Below are positions 58,190 through 64,000 of a DNA stretch of 64,000 bases, one piece after another (the stretch's first letter is position 1; each line of letters begins with the position of its first letter). The translations under genes and the position numbers were made by a program. The notes beneath the pieces are model-generated. The model saw nothing but the letters and a program-made list of their open reading frames with translations, made no database searches and was not told the DNA's origin. The stretch is from Tepidamorphus sp. (GTDB lineage: Bacteria > Pseudomonadota > Alphaproteobacteria > Rhizobiales > Tepidamorphaceae). The stretch is taken from contig JANQKY010000045.1 of NCBI GenBank assembly GCA_028280885.1, forward strand, positions 124,001-188,000, given 5' to 3'.

Positions 58190-58912
58190 GTGACGCGCAG
58201 GCTGGCAATTCTCGGCGGCTGTGGTGGCATCGGCCGGGCGCTGGTGGCCGCGGCGGCGAAGCAGGGGTATCAGCCGGTCGTGCTCGACCTTGCCGCCTCG
58301 ATCGCCGCCCATCCCCTCGACGGCATCGACTGCCGCCCCGTCGACGCGACGGACCCGGCAAGCCTTGCCGCGGCAGCCGATGGCCTCGGCGACCTCGCCG
58401 GTTTCGTCAATCTCTGCGGCTTCGCCGGGTCGCTTAAGCCGTTGCCGGATACAGACGAGACAGCCTTGCGGGAGGTGATCGACGGCAACCTCTTCGCCGC
58501 CATTCATGCCGCCCGCGCCTTCGCCGGACGGCTGGCGCCGGGCGCCGCCATCGTCAATACCGGCTCCGGTCTCGGCCATTACGCAAGGCCCGGCTTCGGG
58601 CCCTATGCGATCTCAAAGGCCGGCATCGCCGCGCTGACCCGGCAACTGGCGCTGGAGCTCGCCCCGCGCAACCGGGTCAACTGCGTGTCGCCGTCGGCGG
58701 TCGATACCGCCTTCCTGCAGGGCGGCACAGGCCGTTCGGAGGCGGGTGTTGCCCAGGGGCTCGACTTCGACGCCTATGCCAAGGCCATTCCGCTTGGCCG
58801 GATCGCCGTGCCCGCGGATGTGGTCGGGCCGGTCCTGTTCCTGTTGTCGGATGCGGCGGGCTACATGACCGGCCAGGTGCTGCACGTCAATGGCGGCGGC
58901 TACATGCCGTAG
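58190..58912 (+). CDS. Short-chain dehydrogenase/reductase
   Basis: This 240-residue SDR has the cofactor motif GGCGGIGRAL, the catalytic serine region NTGSGLG and the active-site YAISK motif. C-terminal DAAGYMTGQVLHVNGGGYM is standard for the classical subfamily. The start is a GTG at 58190 with a GAGGAG ribosome site. It is divergent from the racemase-family gene and preceded by the AT-rich palindrome region. The alcohol or ketone it acts on is unknown; context suggests a step in the same catabolic region. Confidence 0.9.
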   Translation: MTRRLAILGGCGGIGRALVAAAAKQGYQPVVLDLAASIAAHPLDGIDCRPVDATDPASLAAAADGLGDLAGFVNLCGFAGSLKPLPDTDETALREVIDGNLFAAIHAARAFAGRLAPGAAIVNTGSGLGHYARPGFGPYAISKAGIAALTRQLALELAPRNRVNCVSPSAVDTAFLQGGTGRSEAGVAQGLDFDAYAKAIPLGRIAVPADVVGPVLFLLSDAAGYMTGQVLHVNGGGYMP

Positions 58913-58970
58913 CCCCAAGATCACCGGAGCACGAGCACCGCAGCCAGGGGCTCCGCACCGGTCCGGGGGG

Positions 58971-59558
58971 CTAGTCGTCCGCGCCGTCCGGTTTGGGAAT
59001 GGACTTCAGCGGCGCGCGGCCCTGTTCGTTGTTTGCGATCAGCAGCTTCGTCATCAGGTCCATCAGCCGGTCGTGATCGGCGTCGTCGAGCGAGCGCATG
59101 AATTGCTCCTGTGCCCGGATCATCGCCGGCTGCAAGGCTTCGACGAAAGCCTTGCCCTCGTCGGTGATCTTCGCCAGCTTCGCCCGCCGGTCCGCCGTGC
59201 TCTTGGGCCGGGTCAGCAGGCCGCGCCGTTCCAGGCGCCGGACGACGTCGGCGGCCGTATTCCGGTCGACCCCGATCTGGCTGGCGATGCTGACCTGGTC
59301 AAGCGTGTCGCCGTCATACAGCACCGTCAGGACACCGAACTGCACCGGCGTCATGTTGAAGTCGCTGCATTCGTTGAGGAAGATCGCCACGTGAATCTGA
59401 TGGAGGCGCCGGATCAGGAAGCCGGGCCGGTTCCACAGATCGGTAAAGTCCCGCGACGGTTTTCCGCTGCCGCTCTCCGCGTTCGCCCTGGCCAATTGCT
59501 GCTGCCTCGTCCCGACTGCCCGTGAGGACCTCTGTCCGTCCGGGATCCTTGTCCGCAT
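58971..59558 (-). CDS. MarR-family transcriptional regulator
   Basis: This 195-residue regulator has a MarR winged helix (TPVQFGVLTVLYDGDTLDQVSIASQIGVDRNTAADVVRRLERRGLLTRPKSTADRRAKLAKITDEG), preceded by a basic, Ser/Gln-rich arm. It is divergent from the hydantoinase operon across 263 bases, where a 12-bp palindrome overlaps the presumed -10 box. It most likely represses that operon and is released by a substrate or pathway acid. Confidence 0.93.
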   Translation of the reverse strand: MRTRIPDGQRSSRAVGTRQQQLARANAESGSGKPSRDFTDLWNRPGFLIRRLHQIHVAIFLNECSDFNMTPVQFGVLTVLYDGDTLDQVSIASQIGVDRNTAADVVRRLERRGLLTRPKSTADRRAKLAKITDEGKAFVEALQPAMIRAQEQFMRSLDDADHDRLMDLMTKLLIANNEQGRAPLKSIPKPDGADD

Positions 59559-59673
59559 GGGATCTTTATCCGATTGCCTGCCACCTGATCAATGTGCGGG
59601 CGCAGGTCGGGCCGCTACGGCGGGATAGATGCGCCGGCCCCGAAATCCACCAGCGATTTCGAGGGTCCGCGCA

Positions 59674-59702
59674 TTGACGGATCAAAATTAGTAGTATACT
59701 AC
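59674..59702 (+). promoter_or_regulatory. Probable hydantoinase promoter with MarR-like operator
   Basis: TTGACG (59674-59679) and TATACT (59695-59700) are 15 bases apart on the plus strand; the spacing is short. A perfect 12-bp palindrome GTAGTATACTAC (59691-59702) covers the -10 box, extended imperfectly to 22 bases. A MarR gene is immediately divergent, so repression by it is the obvious reading. Confidence 0.6.
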
Positions 59703-59821
59703 CTATTTACGAAGTCACCGGCGTTTCGTGACCCGCGAAAGGCCGGTGCGGCAGAAGGGCGGGGTCTGGGACACACCGAACGCTACCAGCGTCGAGGTCC
59801 CGATTTCGTTGGAGGAAACAG

Positions 59822-61900
59822 ATGACCTGGACGATCGGCGTGGATGTCGGCGGCACCTTTACGGACTTCTACGCCAAGAACAACGAAACCGGGGCCTATC
59901 ACGTCGGCAAGACGTCCTCGACCCCGGCAAATCCCGCCAACGCCATCCTGAACGGCCTCGTCGCGCTGTGCGAGACGCACGGCATCGCGCTCGACCGGAT
60001 CGACCGGCTGTCGCACGGCACGACGGTGGGCACCAACGCGCTGATCCAGCGGCGCGGCAGCCGTGTCGCCCTGATCACCACGCGCGGGTTCCGCGACCTC
60101 CTGGAGATCGGCCGCCAGACCCGGCCGCACATGTACGATCTGCAGAAGGATCATCCAGCCCCGCTGGTCGACCGGGAGGACCGGGTCGAGCTGAACGAGC
60201 GTATCGGCGCCGACGGAAGGCCGGTCACGGCCCCGCTTGATGCCGATATCGAGGCCGCGATCGACGCCGTTGTCGCCTCCGGCGCGTCGGCCTGCGCGAT
60301 CGGCTTCCTGTTTTCCTTCGTCAATCCGCAGCACGAACAGGCCGTCGCCGAGGCGTTGCGCCGGCGGGCGCCCGACATCGCGGTGTCGATATCCTCCGAA
60401 GTCCAGCCGGAATTCCGCGAATACGAGCGGCTGTCCACCACCGTGCTGAACGCCTATCTGCAGCCGGTGATGGGCGACTATCTGCGCACGCTCGAGGACG
60501 GTGTCGCAGAGCGCGCGCCGAACGCCACCCTGGGGATCAACCAGTCCAGCGGCGGGCTGATGTCGCCGAAAAAGGCGCGCGAATTCCCCGTCCGCACGGC
60601 CCTGTCGGGACCGGCCGCCGGCGCCGTCGGCGCGGCCCATGTCGCCCGCCAGACGGGCCGGCGCAACATCATCACCCTGGACATGGGCGGCACCAGCGCC
60701 GACGTCGCCCTGATCCGGGACTACGAGATCGACCTGGCCTTCGACCGCGACGTCGCCGGCTTCCCGATCCGGATGCCCTGCGTCGATGTCGAGACGGTCG
60801 GCGCCGGCGGCGGGTCGATCGCCTGGTTCGACCGGGACGGATTGCTCAAGGTCGGGCCGATCAGCGCCGGCGCTGCGCCGGGGCCTGCCTGCTACGGCCG
60901 CGAGGGCGACAAGCCGACGGTGACCGACGCCAATCTGCTGCTTGGCCGGCTGTCGCCGCGCGGCCTGCTCGACGGCGACATGCGCCTCGATCGCGATCTG
61001 TCACGCGCCGCCTATAAGCCGCTCGCCGACCGGCTCGGGTTCCCGGTCGAGCGGACCGCGCATGGCGTTCTCGGCATCGTCGTTGCCAACATGGTCCGCA
61101 CGATCCGGACGATCTCGGTCGAGCGGGGCCACGATCCGCGCGACTTCGTGCTGATGCCGTTCGGCGGTGCCGGGCCGCTGCATGCCCGCGATGTCGCGAT
61201 CAGCCTGGGCATGCGGGAAATGGTGGTGCCGGCCGCGCCGGGCATCGTCTGCGCCCAGGGCCTGCTGGTCTCCGACCTGAAGGAGGAGTTCGTCACCGGC
61301 CGCCGCTTCAGGCTGGGCGACGCCGGTATCGCGGCCCTGCGCGCCGCGCTCGACGACCTGCTGGCCAGGGCCGGCCAATGGTACGCGGACGAGGACCTTC
61401 CGGAGAAGGGCCGCAACCTCCTGCTGACCGTCGATGCCCGCTATGTCGGCCAGAACTTCGAACTCGCCGTGCCCGTCGCCGCCGGCGCCTCCCTGTCGCC
61501 CGAAGACATCCCCGATGCGCCGGCAATGGCGCGGCGGTTCCACGAGGCCCACGAGACGGCCTACGGCTATGCCAGCGACGACGATCCCGTCGAGATCGTC
61601 AATGTCCGCCTGTCGGCCAGTGCCCGCCTGTTCAATGCGGTCGACGGCCACGCGCCGCCGGCGAATGCCGGCGCGCCTCAGCCGCGCGGTGAGCGCGACG
61701 TCTATTTCGAGGCGGATTTACCGCTTCGCACCGATATCTACGCCCGCGCCGATCTCCTGCCCGGCCAGGTCGTGCACGGTCCGGCGATCATCGAGCAGCT
61801 CGACACGACGACGCCCGTCTATCCCGGCGACCGCGCCGAGACGACGCGCGACGGGCATCTGATCGTCACAATCGCCGAAACCGCGGGAGGCGCGTCATGA
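59822..61900 (+). CDS. hyuA: Hydantoinase A / oxoprolinase alpha-type subunit (HyuA)
   Basis: This 692-residue protein matches the ATP-dependent N-methylhydantoinase/5-oxoprolinase A subunit. It starts with GVDVGGTFTDFYA, has SHGTTVGTNALIQRRGSRVALITTRGFRDLLEIGRQ, TALSGPAAGAVGAAH and DMGGTSADVALI ATPase-fold motifs, and the middle FGGAGPLHARDVA segment. The B subunit starts in the same four-base overlap (ATGA), so they form one complex. Substrates in this superfamily include hydantoins, oxoproline and acetone, so the substrate is not fixed by sequence. A GGAGGA ribosome site precedes it. Confidence 0.93.
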   Translation: MTWTIGVDVGGTFTDFYAKNNETGAYHVGKTSSTPANPANAILNGLVALCETHGIALDRIDRLSHGTTVGTNALIQRRGSRVALITTRGFRDLLEIGRQTRPHMYDLQKDHPAPLVDREDRVELNERIGADGRPVTAPLDADIEAAIDAVVASGASACAIGFLFSFVNPQHEQAVAEALRRRAPDIAVSISSEVQPEFREYERLSTTVLNAYLQPVMGDYLRTLEDGVAERAPNATLGINQSSGGLMSPKKAREFPVRTALSGPAAGAVGAAHVARQTGRRNIITLDMGGTSADVALIRDYEIDLAFDRDVAGFPIRMPCVDVETVGAGGGSIAWFDRDGLLKVGPISAGAAPGPACYGREGDKPTVTDANLLLGRLSPRGLLDGDMRLDRDLSRAAYKPLADRLGFPVERTAHGVLGIVVANMVRTIRTISVERGHDPRDFVLMPFGGAGPLHARDVAISLGMREMVVPAAPGIVCAQGLLVSDLKEEFVTGRRFRLGDAGIAALRAALDDLLARAGQWYADEDLPEKGRNLLLTVDARYVGQNFELAVPVAAGASLSPEDIPDAPAMARRFHEAHETAYGYASDDDPVEIVNVRLSASARLFNAVDGHAPPANAGAPQPRGERDVYFEADLPLRTDIYARADLLPGQVVHGPAIIEQLDTTTPVYPGDRAETTRDGHLIVTIAETAGGAS

Positions 61901-63582
61901 ACATTCGACAGGTGCCGGTGCTCGACCCCATCAAGCTCGAAATCATCGCAAACGGCCTACGCTCCATCGCCGACGAGTGTTTCGCGGCGCTGATGCGGTC
62001 GGCCTATTCGACCAACATCAAGGAGCGCAAGGACCACTCCATCGCCATCGTCGACCGCAACGGCCGGCTGGTGGTACAGGCGGCGCTGACGCTGCCGATC
62101 CACATCGCCTCGATGGGCGGCCTGATGCGGTGCGTCCTGGAGAAGTTCGGCGACGACATCGAGGAGGGCGACATATTCGTCGCCAACGATCCGCATACTG
62201 CTGGCGGCACCCACCTTCCCGACATCAACTACGCCATGCCGCTGTTCAGCGACGGCGAGCTGGTGGCCTTCGTCTGCAACATCGCCCATCACGCCGATAT
62301 CGGCGGCATGGTGCCCGGCTCCATGGCCGGCGGCATGTCGGAGATCTACCAGGAAGGCCTGCGCATTCCGGTCGTCAGGCTGTTCCGGCGCGGCGAATTG
62401 CAGACCGACATCATGGACATCCTGCTGCTCAATGTGCGCGTGCCCGACGAGCGGCGCGGCGACCACAACGCGCAGATCGCCTCCTGCCGGCTCGGCGCCC
62501 GCCGCTTCAAGGAAGTCGTCGGCGTGCACGGGCTCGCCAATGTGCTGGCCGCCTTCGACGAGATCATCTCGCGCACCGCGGCCCGCATGCGCGCGGCGAT
62601 CGCCGACATTCCCGATGGCACCTACCGGTTCGAGGACTTCATGGACGGCGACGGCATCGCCACCTTCGACATTCCCATCCGCCTGGCGCTGACGGTCTCC
62701 GGCGACCGGATCCACCTCGATTTCGGCGGCACCAGCCCGCAGGTCACCGGCAACATCAACACCACGCTGAACGCCGTGCAGGCCAGTGTCGGCTATGCGC
62801 TGATCGCGGCGCTTGATTCCGAGCTGCCGAGCAATCAGGGCATTCTCGATGTCATCGAGATCAGCATCGAGCCGGGCACCCTTCTCAATTCGGTGTTCCC
62901 CGCGCCGGTCGCCGCCCGCGCCCATGCCTGCCAGCGCGCCATCGACGTCGTTCTCGGCGCCCTGGCCGAAGCGCTGCCGGACAAGGTCATCGCCGCGGCC
63001 AACGGGGCCAACACGACGGCGGTGTTCTCGGGCAACGATCCGCGCACCGGCAAGCCCTATCTCTATCTCGAGACGCTCGGCGGCGGCATGGGCGCGCGCG
63101 CCACCAGGGACGGCAAGGACGGGGTTCAGGTCGGCATCACCAACACGTCCAACCTGCCGGTGGAATCGATCGAGCAGGAATATCCGCTGCGCGTCGAGGA
63201 ATACAGCCTGGTCGCCGATTCCGGCGGGGCGGGCCGCTATCGCGGCGGCATGGGACTGCGCCGGGTCGTGACACCGGTCGGCCACGCCTGCGTCTTCAAC
63301 GGTGCCGGCGAGCGGTTCCGCTATCGGCCCTGGGGCCTGTTCGGCGGCCGGCCGGGCGGATCGGGCCGGTTCCTCATAAAGGACCCCGACGGCGAGCGCC
63401 GGCTCGACGACAAGCCCAACGAGGTCACGGTCGGCGAGGGTACCCGCATCACCGTCGAGACCCCCGGCGCCGGCGGCTACGGCGATCCGCACGAGCGGGA
63501 CCGGACGGCGGTGGCGCGGGACCGCGACAGCGGCAAGTTTTCCAGCGCCTACCTGACCGAGCACTACGGCCAGGCAGACTGA
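61897..63582 (+). CDS. hyuB: Hydantoinase B / oxoprolinase beta-type subunit (HyuB)
   Basis: This 561-residue partner shows the HyuB hallmarks KERKDHSIAIVDRNGRLV, NDPHTAGGTHLPDI, the FGGTSPQVTGNINTTLNAVQASVGYAL block, and the late LRVEEYSLVADSGGAGRYRGGMGLRR stretch. It overlaps the A gene by four bases. It is followed by the oxidoreductase gene after 13 bases, so three or more genes are in the operon. Confidence 0.95.
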   Translation: MNIRQVPVLDPIKLEIIANGLRSIADECFAALMRSAYSTNIKERKDHSIAIVDRNGRLVVQAALTLPIHIASMGGLMRCVLEKFGDDIEEGDIFVANDPHTAGGTHLPDINYAMPLFSDGELVAFVCNIAHHADIGGMVPGSMAGGMSEIYQEGLRIPVVRLFRRGELQTDIMDILLLNVRVPDERRGDHNAQIASCRLGARRFKEVVGVHGLANVLAAFDEIISRTAARMRAAIADIPDGTYRFEDFMDGDGIATFDIPIRLALTVSGDRIHLDFGGTSPQVTGNINTTLNAVQASVGYALIAALDSELPSNQGILDVIEISIEPGTLLNSVFPAPVAARAHACQRAIDVVLGALAEALPDKVIAAANGANTTAVFSGNDPRTGKPYLYLETLGGGMGARATRDGKDGVQVGITNTSNLPVESIEQEYPLRVEEYSLVADSGGAGRYRGGMGLRRVVTPVGHACVFNGAGERFRYRPWGLFGGRPGGSGRFLIKDPDGERRLDDKPNEVTVGEGTRITVETPGAGGYGDPHERDRTAVARDRDSGKFSSAYLTEHYGQAD

Positions 63583-63595
63583 CAGGAGCGACGAG

Positions 63596-64000
63596 ATGCG
63601 TGTCTATTCCATGGTCAGGCCCAAGAAGCTGTCGCAGATCCCCGACGCCATGGCCCGCGCCGAGCGCCTGGGCTATGACGGTGCCACGCTGCTTGAGTTG
63701 ACGGTTCCGCCCACCCTGTCGGCGGCGGCCGGCGCGATGCTGACCGACAGGATCAACATGATGTCGGGCGTCTTCGTGGCCTTTCCGCGAAGCCCGATGG
63801 CGACCGCCTATGACGCCTGGGCGCTGAACGAGCTTTCGGGCGGCCGCTTTCAGCTCGGCATCGGCTCGCAGATCAAGGCCCATCTCACTCGCCGCTTCGG
63901 CATGGACTTCCAGCCGCCCGTGCGGCGCATGAAGGACTATATCAACGCGCTGCGGGCGATCTGGACGTGCTGGCAGGACGGCACGCGGCTCGACTATGAC
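63596..64000 (+). CDS. LLM-class flavin oxidoreductase (truncated by the window edge)
   Basis: Only the first 135 codons are in the window. They give MRVYSMVRPKKLSQIPDAMA, then VFVAFPRSPMATAYDAWALNELSGGRFQLGIGSQIKAHLTRRFGMDF, clear signatures of luciferase-like (LLM) F420- or FMN-dependent oxidoreductases. An AGGAG ribosome site lies 8 bases before the ATG. The gene continues past 64000. It is the last visible member of the hydantoinase operon, which suggests an oxidation step on the same substrate. Confidence 0.88.
   Translation, partial: MRVYSMVRPKKLSQIPDAMARAERLGYDGATLLELTVPPTLSAAAGAMLTDRINMMSGVFVAFPRSPMATAYDAWALNELSGGRFQLGIGSQIKAHLTRRFGMDFQPPVRRMKDYINALRAIWTCWQDGTRLDYD

Overview
This is a high-GC (by eye about two thirds G+C) chromosomal stretch. 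Gene content points to an alphaproteobacterium of the Hyphomicrobiales/Rhizobiales type: a PaaX-regulated phenylacetate pathway, TRAP and TAXI-TRAP transporters, polyamine-type ABC uptake, a biotin pyruvate carboxylase and palindromic intergenic repeats like those common in that order. This assignment is inference from style and content; there is no rRNA or marker gene in the window. No tRNA, rRNA, CRISPR array or complete insertion sequence was seen.

Layout. 0.15-3.9 kb: a BenE-type transporter, a YcaQ-family DNA glycosylase and a pair of exported methionine sulfoxide reductases (msrB, msrA), followed by a repeat-rich gap with a strong terminator. 4.4-22.1 kb: a phenylacetate catabolon in pieces: paaABCDE plus an acyl-CoA synthetase, a divergent hotdog thioesterase, paaG-paaI-paaK-tetR-paaX, a divergent TRAP transporter with a cytochrome P450, and paaZ. 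paaF, paaH and paaJ are not in the window, so beta-oxidation of the ring-opened product must be encoded elsewhere. 22.1-26.3 kb: a thioredoxin-like protein and pyruvate carboxylase, closed by a 269-bp TA-flanked inverted-repeat element (MITE-like).

26.5-39.2 kb is the most unusual part. Two divergent operons and one convergent operon encode four membrane proteins that appear to share one periplasmic sensor module (two of them fused to MFS transporter domains), a HAMP-SpoIIE phosphatase, a Tat-type ABC_sub_bind periplasmic protein, a GNAT acetyltransferase, an alanine racemase, a STAS anti-sigma antagonist, and a SLOG-cyclase-RsbW-like kinase fusion. The three parts of a partner switch (kinase, antagonist, phosphatase) are present, physically linked to sensors and transporters, with no sigma factor in sight.

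39.4-41.8 kb: an AT-richer region with interleaved inverted repeats and an exported beta-helix protein carrying about ten cysteine pairs in a regular ladder. 41.9-52.7 kb: a guanidino/arginine-type catabolic cluster (FAD oxidase, DDAH-like hydrolase, LysR regulator, polyamine-type ABC importer, two ThDP enzymes). 52.8-64 kb: a TAXI-TRAP transporter, FAD monooxygenase, Asp/Glu racemase-family enzyme, SDR, MarR regulator, hydantoinase A and B, and a truncated luciferase-like oxidoreductase at the right edge.
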